DNA of 59,433 nt from Bradyrhizobium rifense (lineage in GTDB: Bacteria; Pseudomonadota; Alphaproteobacteria; Rhizobiales; Xanthobacteraceae), in the NCBI RefSeq assembly GCF_008123425.1, contig NZ_VSSS01000047.1:1-59433 (forward strand). The letters are read 5' to 3'. This document shows, piece by piece, positions 1 through 8,081 of the stretch (position 1 is its first letter; each line of letters opens with the position of its first letter). Both the position numbers and the translations under genes were made by a program. The notes under the pieces are model-generated. The model made no database searches, was not told the origin of the DNA, and saw nothing but the letters and a program-made list of their open reading frames with translations.

Positions 1-2
1 CA

Positions 3-1868
3 CGTCCGACGCCGCCGCCTCCCCCGGCCGCGCCGCCCCCGACTCATCAGGCTCCTCCGCCGCCCCCGCCGCCGCCGGCTGCACCCAAGGCGCCGACGCC
101 GCCTCCGGCCGCGGCTCCGCAGCAGCATGCACCGACACCGCCGCCGCCTCCGGCGGCAGCCCCGCAGCAGCACGCACCAACGCCGACTCCCCCCCCGCCG
201 CCGCCCGCGGCAGCACCGGCGCGTCCAGGTGCCCCGCCGCCACCCCCGCCTGCTGCTGCCACGCCACCTTCAGCGGGTCCTGCGGCACGGCCTGCGCCGG
301 CGGCAACGCCAGCCCCGACCGCAACGCCTGCCCCGCCGCCCGCAGCACCGGCAGCTCGTCCGGCCGCGACACCTGCTGCTCCGACAGCCACACCCACACC
401 GTCCGCGACGCCCGCGCCCGGCACCGTACCGCCCGGACGCCCCGGCGGTCCCCCGGCTGCAGGGTCACCGGCTCCAGGCGCCACGCCTGCGCCAGGTGGC
501 ACTCCGACGACAGCGCCCGGACGTCCGGGCGCTCCGCCGGCTGCAGGAACACCAGCTCCGGGCACCACCCCGGCCCCGGCAGCAACGCCGGCTCCCGGCG
601 GCGCGGTGACACAGCCCGGACGTCAGGGTGGAACGCCGGCCGCTGGCGCGCCTGCGGCTGCCGGATCACCTCCCGCGGGCACACCGCCCGCGGCACCGCA
701 AGCGGGCGGGCAGGCTCGACCGACGCCTCCGGTTGGCGCCGCAGCGCCGTCAGTGGTCCCTGGTTCGCCGGCGGCCGCGGTTCCGGCCAACAGGGCGCAG
801 AACGCTCCGCCGACGGTCAGTTCGGCCTTCCGCGCCGCGCCGACGACCACCACGCCGCTGCCACAAGCGCCGCGCCCGCAGCAGCGTGACCTGACGCCGC
901 TTGCGATCGGTGCAGGCGTCGTGGCCGGTGCCGTGATCGGCGCCACCATCGCCGACTACCGCAATCAGCGGCAGGAGGTCGTCGAAGGCGGCCGCACTGT
1001 CTACACCGAGCCGGATCGCATCATCATCCGCGACCCGGGCGGGCAGGAGTATGTCCGCGGCAACGATCTCTATCGCTTCCGCTACGGCGCCCGTGACATC
1101 CGCACCGAGACCATCGGCGGCGAGACCCGCACCGTCGTGATCCGTCCCGATGGCAGCGAGATCATCACCGTGGTCGGTCCGGACGGTTCGCTGCTGCGTC
1201 GAATCCGCAGGGACCCCCGCGGGCAGGAGCTCGTCATCATCGACAACAGCTACCGCGATCCGCGCGCGGTCGGCGGCTTCTATGTCGACGTGCCGCCGCC
1301 GGTGGTCAGCATCCCCTACGATCGCTACATCGTCGACGCCCAGGATGCGACGCCGGACATGATCTACGGGGCCATGGAGGCACCGCCGGTGCAACGGATC
1401 GATCGGCGCTACTCGCTCGACGAGATCCGCTACAGCCCCAACGTTCGCATGCAGATGCCGAGCGTCGACGTCAACACGATCAATTTCGAGACGGGATCGT
1501 GGACCATCCCACCGGACCAGGCTGCGAGGCTGCAAGTCATTGCCGACGGCCTCAACCGTGCGATCCAGCGCAACCCGCGCGAGGTGTTCCTGATCGAGGG
1601 ACACACCGACGCGGTCGGCAACGACGTCGACAATCTGTCGCTGTCGGATCGCCGCGCGCAGTCGGCGGCCGAATTGCTGACCCAGCAGTTCAATGTGCCC
1701 GCGGAGAACCTGACGTCGCAGGGCTACGGCAAGCAGTACCTGAAGGAGCAGACCGACGGACCGAGCCAGATCAACCGGCGCGTCACCGTCCGCCGCATCA
1801 CGCCGCTGCTCAACGGTGGCCAGGCCTCGCTGCCGCCGCCTCCTCCCGGCACCACGCCGCCGCGCTGA
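3..1868 (+). CDS. OmpA family protein, long Pro/Ala-rich N-terminus (5' end missing)
   Basis: The frame is open from base 3 to the stop at 1866-1868, so 621 residues are visible and the start lies before the window. A GTG at 606 is in frame but is only an internal Val, because the same frame reads through the Pro/Ala-rich DNA before it. Codons 1 to about 290 are low complexity, with a repeated block around QQHAPTPPPPPAAP near codons 40-55. A glycine-rich hydrophobic stretch follows at about 298-318, then a charged region. The C-terminal 120 residues form an OmpA-type peptidoglycan-binding domain, with the conserved segments EGHTDAVGN and LSDRRAQSAAELL. The protein probably sits in the outer membrane or periplasm and grips peptidoglycan. 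The family is clear; the specific role is unknown. Confidence 0.85.
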   Translation, partial: RPTPPPPPAAPPPTHQAPPPPPPPPAAPKAPTPPPAAAPQQHAPTPPPPPAAAPQQHAPTPTPPPPPPAAAPARPGAPPPPPPAAATPPSAGPAARPAPAATPAPTATPAPPPAAPAARPAATPAAPTATPTPSATPAPGTVPPGRPGGPPAAGSPAPGATPAPGGTPTTAPGRPGAPPAAGTPAPGTTPAPAATPAPGGAVTQPGRQGGTPAAGAPAAAGSPPAGTPPAAPQAGGQARPTPPVGAAAPSVVPGSPAAAVPANRAQNAPPTVSSAFRAAPTTTTPLPQAPRPQQRDLTPLAIGAGVVAGAVIGATIADYRNQRQEVVEGGRTVYTEPDRIIIRDPGGQEYVRGNDLYRFRYGARDIRTETIGGETRTVVIRPDGSEIITVVGPDGSLLRRIRRDPRGQELVIIDNSYRDPRAVGGFYVDVPPPVVSIPYDRYIVDAQDATPDMIYGAMEAPPVQRIDRRYSLDEIRYSPNVRMQMPSVDVNTINFETGSWTIPPDQAARLQVIADGLNRAIQRNPREVFLIEGHTDAVGNDVDNLSLSDRRAQSAAELLTQQFNVPAENLTSQGYGKQYLKEQTDGPSQINRRVTVRRITPLLNGGQASLPPPPPGTTPPR

Positions 1869-1886
1869 GACGATAGCCAATAATGC

Positions 1887-1918
1887 AAAATGGCCGGGAG
1901 CGATCCCGGCCATTTTTG
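1887..1918 (+). terminator. Rho-independent terminator after the OmpA-family gene
   Basis: A perfect 13-bp stem (1887-1899 with 1904-1916) closes a GCGA loop. The GC-rich core is TGGCCGGGA. The 3' arm runs into TTTTTG and then more T-rich DNA. It begins 18 bases after the stop codon. Confidence 0.85.
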
Positions 1919-1930
1919 TTTTGGGCTCTC

Positions 1931-2015
1931 GTCATTGCGAGGAGCGAAGCGACGAAGCAATCCAGACTGTCTCTGCAGAGAGATTCTGGATTGCTTCGCT
2001 TCGCTCGCAATGACG
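1931..2015. repeat. Palindromic intergenic repeat, family A (copy 1)
   Basis: Long imperfect inverted repeat. It opens with GTCATTGCGAGGAGCGAAGC, has inner arms AAGCAATCCAGA and TCTGGATTGCTT, and closes with GCTCGCAATGAC. Related copies lie at 7881-7960 and 20434-20511. This copy is between the convergent OmpA-family and argG genes. No ORF or transposase is associated. Confidence 0.8.
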
Positions 2016-2040
2016 AACGAGGCGACAGTCGCGGGTTACG

Positions 2041-3378
2041 TCAATCCTTGTCGTTCTCGAGCTTGAAAATCTGCGAGCCTTCGCTGCCCGACAGCAGGCC
2101 GGTCTTCGAATAGAGACCGAGCTTCGTCCGCGTATCCGCGATGTCGAGATTGCGCATGGTGAGCTGGCCGATGCGGTCGGCCGGCGTGAAGGCGGCGTCC
2201 TCGACCTTCTCCATGCTGAGCCGCTCCGGCGCATAGGTGAGGTTCGGGCTCTCGGTGTTGAGGATCGAATAGTCGTTGCCGCGGCGCAACTCGAGGGTGA
2301 CCTCGCCGCTGACGGCGCGCGCAACCCAGCGCTGCGCGGTCTCGCGCAGCATCAGGGCCTGCGAGTCGAACCAGCGGCCCTGATAGAGCAAACGTCCGAG
2401 GCGCATGCCGCTGATGCGGTACTGCTCGATCGTGTCCTCGTTGTGGATGCCGGTGACGAGACGTTCATAAGCGATGTGCAGCAGCGCCATGCCGGGCGCT
2501 TCGTAAATGCCGCGGCTCTTGGCTTCGATGATGCGGTTCTCGATCTGGTCGCTCATGCCGAGGCCGTGGCGGCCGCCGATGGCATTGGCTTCGAGGAACA
2601 GCGCGACGGGATCAGAGAAGGTCTGGCCGTTCAGCGCGACCGGCTGACCTTCCTCGAAACGCACCACGACCTTCTCGGCCTTCACAGCACAATCGTCGCG
2701 CCAGAACGGCACGCCCATGATCGGGTTGACGATCTTGATGCCGCTGTCGAGGCTCTCGAGATCTTTTGCTTCGTGCGTGGCACCGAGCAGGTTGCTATCG
2801 GTCGAATACGCCTTCTCCGCGCTCATCTTGTAGGCGAAACCCTGCGCGGTCATGAACGCCGACATCTCGGCGCGGCCGCCGAGCTCGTCGATGAACTGCT
2901 GATCAAGCCAGGGCTTGTAGATGCGCAAGGACGGGTTGGTCAGCAGGCCGTAGCGATAGAAGCGCTCGATGTCGTTGCCCTTGAAGGTCGAACCGTCGCC
3001 CCAGATGTTGACGCCGTCTTCCTTCATCGCCGCGACCAGCATCGTGCCGGTGACGGCGCGCCCGAGCGGTGTGGTGTTGAAATAGGTGATGCCGCCGGTC
3101 GAGATGTGGAAGGCGCCCGACTGGATCGCGGCGATGCCTTCGTGCACGAGCTGCATGCGGCAATCGACCAGCACGGCCTTCTCGGCGCCGAACGCTTCCG
3201 CCTTGCGCGGGATCTCGTTGTAATCGGCTTCGTCGGGCTGGCCGAGATTGGCGGTATAGGCGTAGCAGCGCGCTCCCTTCTGCTTCATCCAGAGCAGCGC
3301 CGCGCTGGTGTCGAGACCGCCCGAAAACGCGATGCCGACTTTCTCACCCTTGGGCAGGCTTTTCAGGATCGTGGTCAT
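2041..3378 (-). CDS. argG: Argininosuccinate synthase
   Basis: Joins citrulline and aspartate using ATP to form argininosuccinate, the penultimate step of arginine synthesis, in the cytoplasm. The 445-residue protein has the N-terminal PP-loop AFSGGLDTSAAL at about residues 17-28 and the substrate-binding segments STGGITYFNTTPLGRAV and IWGDGSTFKGNDIERF. Its length and sequence match the longer, E. coli-type ArgG (about 447 residues) rather than the 400-residue form. The ATG at 3378 is the only sensible start, because the protein begins with the usual lead-in to the PP-loop. It is the last gene of a minus-strand series behind the PAP2 gene. A dyad at 3430-3449 lies 52 bases upstream. Confidence 0.97.
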   Translation of the reverse strand: MTTILKSLPKGEKVGIAFSGGLDTSAALLWMKQKGARCYAYTANLGQPDEADYNEIPRKAEAFGAEKAVLVDCRMQLVHEGIAAIQSGAFHISTGGITYFNTTPLGRAVTGTMLVAAMKEDGVNIWGDGSTFKGNDIERFYRYGLLTNPSLRIYKPWLDQQFIDELGGRAEMSAFMTAQGFAYKMSAEKAYSTDSNLLGATHEAKDLESLDSGIKIVNPIMGVPFWRDDCAVKAEKVVVRFEEGQPVALNGQTFSDPVALFLEANAIGGRHGLGMSDQIENRIIEAKSRGIYEAPGMALLHIAYERLVTGIHNEDTIEQYRISGMRLGRLLYQGRWFDSQALMLRETAQRWVARAVSGEVTLELRRGNDYSILNTESPNLTYAPERLSMEKVEDAAFTPADRIGQLTMRNLDIADTRTKLGLYSKTGLLSGSEGSQIFKLENDKD

Positions 3379-3429
3379 GGCGCTTCCAATCGGGTCTCAA
3401 GGGGCTGATGGCGGGGTGTTGTTTGACCG

Positions 3430-3449
3430 CGCGAATATCAAATTTCGCG
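3430..3449. promoter_or_regulatory. Dyad upstream of argG, possible operator
   Basis: CGCGAA (3430-3435) and TTCGCG (3444-3449) form an inverted repeat around an AT-rich 8-base spacer, in otherwise GC-rich DNA between the PAP2 stop and the argG start. Position and symmetry suit a protein-binding site. No known consensus was matched, so this is inference. Confidence 0.3.
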
Positions 3450-3472
3450 AGGCTCGGCACGCATTTAATGGC

Positions 3473-4249
3473 TCAAATCGACGGTGCAGGGTCCGTCTTG
3501 CCGCCGAACAGGCGCTGGCGGAGCCGGTAGGCGGGCATGTTGAGCCGGGTCAGTGCGGCATCGACCGCCTCGTCCGAAAACCGGGTCCGCGGCCAGCGGT
3601 AGATCAGCGCGTAGCCGAACCAGATCACGATGAAGGTGACGAGGCCCGCGGTCGCGACATCGGTAAAGAAGTGCCCGCCAAAAGCCATGCGGAGCCCGCT
3701 GGTCGCGGCACCGAACACCACCGCGCCGGCGTAGGCGAGCGGCCGCCATGCCGGTGGCGCGAGCGCAGCCGGCGCCAGCGTCCAGAACGCCGTCGCACCC
3801 TCGCCCGAGAAGAACGAGCAGTTGCGCGCACAGTCGCCGCGCGGATCCCACCACGCCACGAACTGCTGGTCGCCGGCAAATTCGGTCACCACCACCGGCC
3901 GCGGCCGGCCCCAATAGGTCTTGAAGGTGAGGTTGGTGAGAATGCCGGCCGACAGGATGATCGTGACGAGCAGGAACACGATCGCACGCCCCGACACCAT
4001 CAGGGGACGATCGGGCCGGATCATCTTGACCACGAGTGCGACCAGCGACGGCAGCACGAAGGCCCAGGAGACCCACATCGCAGCGTCTCGCGCGATGCCG
4101 GCCCAGCTATTCAGCTTGAGCGGAAAGGTTTTTGTCTCGGGATCGAAGAACAGCGCGGCGAGCTTGAGATCGAGCTCGGGATAGAGGCCGAAAACGACGC
4201 CGATCACAAGCCACAGCGCCAGGGCGATGAAGAGTCCGGTACGGTTCAT
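3473..4249 (-). CDS. PAP2-family phosphatase, inner membrane
   Basis: A 258-residue membrane protein of the PAP2 (lipid phosphatase) superfamily, which removes phosphate from lipid substrates such as undecaprenyl pyrophosphate, phosphatidylglycerophosphate or lipid A. Hydrophobic segments lie at about 6-22, 60-76, 88-107, 152-180 and 195-215. The three family motifs are visible: KTYWGRPRP (110-118), CSFFSGEGATAF (144-155) and RMAFGGHFFTDV (187-198, with Arg187, His193 and Asp197). The middle motif has Glu where classical members have His (SGH to SGE), a variant I associate with some alphaproteobacterial members. The substrate cannot be told from sequence. The gene lies 55 bases after the small membrane protein gene and 94 bases before argG, on the same strand. 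Confidence 0.85.
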   Translation of the reverse strand: MNRTGLFIALALWLVIGVVFGLYPELDLKLAALFFDPETKTFPLKLNSWAGIARDAAMWVSWAFVLPSLVALVVKMIRPDRPLMVSGRAIVFLLVTIILSAGILTNLTFKTYWGRPRPVVVTEFAGDQQFVAWWDPRGDCARNCSFFSGEGATAFWTLAPAALAPPAWRPLAYAGAVVFGAATSGLRMAFGGHFFTDVATAGLVTFIVIWFGYALIYRWPRTRFSDEAVDAALTRLNMPAYRLRQRLFGGKTDPAPSI

Positions 4250-4304
4250 GGCGCGCGGTTTAGCGGAGGGAAGAAGGGTTGAAAACCCCGGAATCGGGCG
4301 CGGC

Positions 4305-4799
4305 TCACCGCGCGTCCGGCCTTGAATTCAACGGCAGCGGCGGAGGCGGCTCGAGCGGGGGCGGCGGCTGGCGCCAGGCGCCGGCATTGCGGCCGGCGAC
4401 CAGCCAGTAGGCGACGCCTGCGACAATGCCCGCGCCGGTCATGATCTCGAGATGACGCCGCACGATGCCTTCGAATTGCAACGTGTCGGAGTGGAAGGGA
4501 ACAAGGCCGAGATAGCAGGCAAGCCCAACCACGCCGCCGCAGACGGCATAGGCGAGCGCACTGCGGATATAGAGCGCTTCGGTCACCGCGACGATCACGG
4601 CGGCCGGAACCAGAGCAAAGCCCGAGACGAAGATGAAGCCGAAGCCGAGCAGGATGTCGATCGTACCCTGGTCGACCGGACCGGCGCCGAGATCGGAAAA
4701 TTCCGGAAACAGTAGCGCGCCAACGACGATCATGCCGCCGACGAAACAGGCGGCGAGAAAGCCGATGAAGATCACGATGAGGCGGCCGATCAGGGACAT
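4305..4799 (-). CDS. Small integral membrane protein of unknown function
   Basis: This 164-residue protein has four predicted membrane helices: about residues 7-30, 48-72, 78-98 and 118-137. It ends in a proline-rich cytoplasmic or periplasmic tail (PPPPLEPPPPLPL). I recognise no catalytic motif. It follows rlmN by 42 bases and precedes the PAP2 gene by 55, so it is probably co-transcribed with them. The start at 4799 places the first helix right at the N-terminus, as usual for such proteins. Confidence 0.7.
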   Translation of the reverse strand: MSLIGRLIVIFIGFLAACFVGGMIVVGALLFPEFSDLGAGPVDQGTIDILLGFGFIFVSGFALVPAAVIVAVTEALYIRSALAYAVCGGVVGLACYLGLVPFHSDTLQFEGIVRRHLEIMTGAGIVAGVAYWLVAGRNAGAWRQPPPPLEPPPPLPLNSRPDAR

Positions 4800-4841
4800 G
4801 ACACCACCCTCACCGTCACTGCGAGAGCGCGAGCGCGCATC

Positions 4842-6044
4842 TCAATCCGTCATCGCCATGGCGCGCAGCGCCTGGCGTTCACGGGCCGACAGCTTTTCCG
4901 TCTCCGACTTGAGCTGGCCGCACGCCGCAAGAATGTCGCGGCCGCGCGGGGTGCGCACCGGCGAGGAATAGCCGGCGTTGAAGATATATTCGGAGAATTT
5001 TTCGATCTGGTCCCAGTCCGAGCATTCATAGGCCGTGCCGGGCCAGGGATTGAACGGGATCAGATTGATCTTGGCGTGAATGCCCTTGAGCAGCTTGACC
5101 AGCAGCTTTGCATCGTCGAGCGAATCGTTGACGCCCTTGAGCATCACATATTCGAAGGTGATGCGGCGTGCGTTCGAGGCGCCGGGATAGTCGCGGCAGG
5201 CCTGCAGCAGCTCCTTGATCGGATATTTGCGGTTGAGCGGCACCAGCTCGTTGCGCAGCTCATCGCGCACCGCATGCAGCGAGATCGCAAGCATGACGCC
5301 GATCTCCTCGCCCGCGCGCACGATGTTCGGCACCACGCCCGAGGTCGACAGCGTGATGCGGCGGCGGGAGATGCCGATGCCTTCATTGTCGCCGACAATC
5401 AGCAGCGCATCGCGCACCGCATCGAAATTATAGAGCGGCTCGCCCATGCCCATCATCACGATGTTGGTGACGCGGCGCGTGCCGTCCTCGCGGTCGGCCC
5501 AATCATTCAGGCGATCGCGCGCAACCATGATCTGGCCCACGATCTCGCCGGCGGTGAGGTTGCGCACCAGGCGCTGCGTGCCGGTGTGGCAGAACGAGCA
5601 ATTCAAGGTGCAGCCGACCTGCGAGGAGACGCAGAGCGTGCCGCGATCGGTTTCGGGGATGTAGACGCACTCGACTTCATGCGCCTTTTCGACATTGTCA
5701 CCGCTCGGCAGCCGCAGCAGCCATTTGCGGGTGCCGTCGTTGGAGATCTGCTCGGCCACGACTTCGGGCCGGTCAACCGTGAAATGCTGCGCCAGTTCGG
5801 CGCGAATGCCCTTCGAGACCGAGGTCATGTCGTCGAAGCTCTGGGCGCCGCGGAAATACATCCAGTGCCACAATTGCTGCACGCGCATCTTGCGCTGTGC
5901 GGGCGCGACGCCGATGTCGCCGAGGCGATCGGCAAGCTCGGTGCGCGACAGACCGATCAGCGATGGCTTCGCCGGCGGCACATAGGTTTCGAGTGGAGTC
6001 TTCTCCACCAGGATTGCGTCGCGCGGCTCGGTCGTCGGTTGCAT
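4842..6044 (-). CDS. rlmN: 23S rRNA / tRNA adenine-C2 methyltransferase RlmN
   Basis: Radical-SAM enzyme that methylates C2 of A2503 in 23S rRNA and A37 in some tRNAs. With the start at 6044 it has 400 residues. The iron-sulfur motif CTLNCSFC supplies Cys145, Cys149 and Cys152. The upstream conserved Cys138 is in TLCVSSQ, and the C-terminal cysteine that carries the methylene is in ILAACGQL. An ATG 15 codons further upstream (6089) is in frame, but that stretch lies inside a palindromic repeat (6064-6175) and is not typical of the family, so I prefer MQPTTEP as the N-terminus. It heads the short-spaced run rlmN, membrane protein, PAP2, argG. Confidence 0.95.
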   Translation of the reverse strand: MQPTTEPRDAILVEKTPLETYVPPAKPSLIGLSRTELADRLGDIGVAPAQRKMRVQQLWHWMYFRGAQSFDDMTSVSKGIRAELAQHFTVDRPEVVAEQISNDGTRKWLLRLPSGDNVEKAHEVECVYIPETDRGTLCVSSQVGCTLNCSFCHTGTQRLVRNLTAGEIVGQIMVARDRLNDWADREDGTRRVTNIVMMGMGEPLYNFDAVRDALLIVGDNEGIGISRRRITLSTSGVVPNIVRAGEEIGVMLAISLHAVRDELRNELVPLNRKYPIKELLQACRDYPGASNARRITFEYVMLKGVNDSLDDAKLLVKLLKGIHAKINLIPFNPWPGTAYECSDWDQIEKFSEYIFNAGYSSPVRTPRGRDILAACGQLKSETEKLSARERQALRAMAMTD

Positions 6045-6063
6045 TGGTTGCCTGATATCTCTC

Positions 6064-6175
6064 GTCATGCCCGGGCTCGTCCCGGGCATCCACGTTCTTT
6101 TCGCCCGTGGCTAGCACGTGGATGGCCGGGACATCTGATGCGAAGACGCGCTTCGCGCTCCAGCCCGGCCATGAC
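6064..6175. repeat. Palindromic intergenic repeat, family B
   Basis: Begins GTCATGCCCGGGCTCGTCCC and ends CAGCCCGGCCATGAC. It contains the shorter palindromes CCCGGGCTCGTCCCGGG and GCGCGCTTCGCGC-like arms. It lies between the rlmN start and the IalB-family stop. A degenerate relative is seen at 46585-46632, and its CCCGGGCAT-type arm also appears at the end of the window. Confidence 0.65.
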
Positions 6176-6268
6176 GGCTGTACCTTTGGGATACCCCTAA
6201 TATAGCAACCGGAACCGCCGATTGCGACCGTGGCTGTTGCTTAGCCCTAAAGGCTTGAGCCCGCAGCC

Positions 6269-6904
6269 TTAACGCCTGCAATCCTGCGAAATCCGGTCGA
6301 GCGCCTGGGCGAGGCCCTTCAGCGAGAACGTGTCGGTCGTCTCCGTCCCCTTGGCCGAGACGCCCTTGACCACCAGATCGGCGGATTTGCGCATGGCCTC
6401 GACCATCCGCTCCTCCTCGGCTGCATTCTTGATCCAGAGGCCGTCGCCCTGCGTGTACATCGCAAACGCAGCGCCCCCGACCTCGACGGAGGATTCCGAG
6501 CCCGGCTTCAGCGCATAGCCGATCATGACCGAGACTTCGTTGTTCACCTTCTCGGCTGGGCGGGTCGAGACGAAGGCGTAGGCTGGATCGCGTGGCCGGT
6601 TCGGCGGATTGGTCTTCGACGACGAGGGCTTGGCCAGCGCAAAGCAGACCTTCTTGCCGTTGGGCGTCGCCGAATAGGCGCCCCAGGTACCGAATTGGCC
6701 GATCAGGGTCGGCTCCGCGCCACCCGCAACCGCCGCGGGAACGGCCGCCGGCTTGCTCTCGGGCTTGGCTGCCGTCTTGGCGGCGGCAGCGGCTGGCTTG
6801 GCCGCCGCCTTCGGCGCCGGTTGCGTCGTCTGCGCTCGTGCGGAATCGGTGATTCCACAGGCTGTCACGCCAGTCATCAAAGCTAAAATCAGCACCCGCC
6901 ACAT
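6269..6904 (-). CDS. Invasion-associated locus B (IalB) family protein
   Basis: A 211-residue exported protein. An N-terminal signal peptide of about 25 residues ends near SARAQ, and an Ala/Lys/Pro-rich linker (about 26-65) follows. The globular part (about 66-211) matches the IalB fold: the segment FGTWGAYSATPNGKKVCFAL, then a pair of conserved cysteines far apart (VCFAL near the start and SQDC near the end). IalB family proteins are periplasmic or surface proteins found widely in alphaproteobacteria, and their molecular function is unsettled. It lies between an SDR gene upstream and rlmN downstream on the same strand, with gaps of 115 and 224 bases, so it may have its own promoter. Confidence 0.8.
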   Translation of the reverse strand: MWRVLILALMTGVTACGITDSARAQTTQPAPKAAAKPAAAAAKTAAKPESKPAAVPAAVAGGAEPTLIGQFGTWGAYSATPNGKKVCFALAKPSSSKTNPPNRPRDPAYAFVSTRPAEKVNNEVSVMIGYALKPGSESSVEVGGAAFAMYTQGDGLWIKNAAEEERMVEAMRKSADLVVKGVSAKGTETTDTFSLKGLAQALDRISQDCRR

Positions 6905-7019
6905 GCTGGAGTGGTTCCCTCAATATTGTGACTGGAAGATGGCCCGGTCCTGCTTTGTCCCCGGCGCAGGGATAACCGGGAAAGTCCAATTTGGGAAGGC
7001 AGTTAGCGGGTCGGCGCAG

Positions 7020-7859
7020 CTAGCTTTTCGACCGCGTGGCGCGCTGCTCGGCCCATTGTGCATCGGTCCAGCGCAACAAATCCTCGGCGCCGGAACTGCG
7101 CAAATGCGCGCCACCATCGATCACCACCATCTCACCGTTGATATAGCCGGCGCGGTCCGAGACCAGGAAACTGGCGAGATCGGCGAGCTCGCCGTGCTCG
7201 CCCGTGCGGCCCATCGGGTTGCGCGCCGTCCAGCCTTCGTCACGGCCCTCGGGGCGGAGCTGGCCCGATGCACCGGCGGTCGGGAACGGCCCCGGTGCGA
7301 TCGCGACGGTGCGGATGCCCTTCGGACCCCACTCCACCGCGAGGCTTTTGGTCATCGCCAGCACCGCCGATTTCGCCATCGCCGAGGGAACCGTGAAGGC
7401 GCGACCGGTGATGGTCGAGGTCGAAAGGATCGAGAGCACGACGCCGTTATGCTTACCTTCGATCCAGCGCTTGCCGGCGGCGAGCGTGCAGTACATCGCA
7501 CCATGCAGCGTCGGCGCCAGGATCGCGTCCGCCGCGCGGAACGACAGATGCTCGCTCTGCGCGATGAAGGTTGCGGCACCGTTGTTGACGAGGATGTCGA
7601 GCGGCGCCTCGTGCCAGATTGCATCCATCATGTTGTCGACGGCGGCACCATCGCGAACATCGCACGCGATGGTCGTGACCTTGCCGCCGGTCTGGGCGCG
7701 CATCTCAGTCGCGGTAGCTTCGAGCCGGTCGAGCTTGCGGCCGCAGATGATGAGCTCAGCGCCGAGCGCGAGAAAGCGGCGCCCCATCGCGGCGCCGAGG
7801 CCCGAGCCGCCGCCGGTGACGAGGATGCGTTTGCTGCTGAGCAGACCTGTTTCAAACAT
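7020..7859 (-). CDS. SDR family oxidoreductase, 2,4-dienoyl-CoA reductase-like
   Basis: A 279-residue short-chain dehydrogenase. The Rossmann glycine motif GGGSGLG lies at about residues 16-22 and the NNG motif in ILVNNGAA. The usual Tyr-x3-Lys active site is replaced by SAMAK, with no tyrosine. Peroxisomal- and mitochondrial-type 2,4-dienoyl-CoA reductases show the same change, so an NADPH-dependent role in oxidation of polyunsaturated fatty acids is likely. The open frame extends to 8105, but the extra 82 residues come from a palindromic repeat and are unlike the family. I therefore start at ATG 7859, just before the core sequence. It is divergent from the quinone oxidoreductase gene at 8082. 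Confidence 0.85.
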   Translation of the reverse strand: MFETGLLSSKRILVTGGGSGLGAAMGRRFLALGAELIICGRKLDRLEATATEMRAQTGGKVTTIACDVRDGAAVDNMMDAIWHEAPLDILVNNGAATFIAQSEHLSFRAADAILAPTLHGAMYCTLAAGKRWIEGKHNGVVLSILSTSTITGRAFTVPSAMAKSAVLAMTKSLAVEWGPKGIRTVAIAPGPFPTAGASGQLRPEGRDEGWTARNPMGRTGEHGELADLASFLVSDRAGYINGEMVVIDGGAHLRSSGAEDLLRWTDAQWAEQRATRSKS

Positions 7860-7880
7860 CGCTTGAATCCTTGTTTTTCC

Positions 7881-7960
7881 GTCATTTCGAGCGGAGCGAA
7901 ACAATCCAGAGTCCGTGCCGCGGAAATAGTCTGGATTGCTTCGCTGGGCTCGCAATGCCG
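7881..7960. repeat. Palindromic intergenic repeat, family A (copy 2)
   Basis: Same layout as the repeat at 1931-2015, with outer arms GTCATTTCGAGCGGAGCGAA and GCTGGGCTCGCAATGCCG. The inner arms are CAATCCAGA and TCTGGATTG. It sits in the 222-base space between the divergent SDR and oxidoreductase genes. Confidence 0.75.
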
Positions 7961-8081
7961 AGGATAGGCCCGTGCGCTCCTCAGACAAAGAATCCTGATT
8001 GTAGGGTCGCCCCAAATCCGGCAAAACCGGCCAACTATAATTCCGTCCTGAAACGCCAAGTTCTCTCAAGAAGGTGCCGCC

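Noticed and set aside
60..230. Repeated GC-rich blocks that look a little like a CRISPR or tandem array
   Set aside because: They encode Pro/Ala/Gln repeats in one open frame, have no unique spacers and are part of the OmpA-family gene.
750..1913. A long frame antisense to the OmpA-family gene
   Set aside because: The sense frame has a clear OmpA domain and a terminator behind it.
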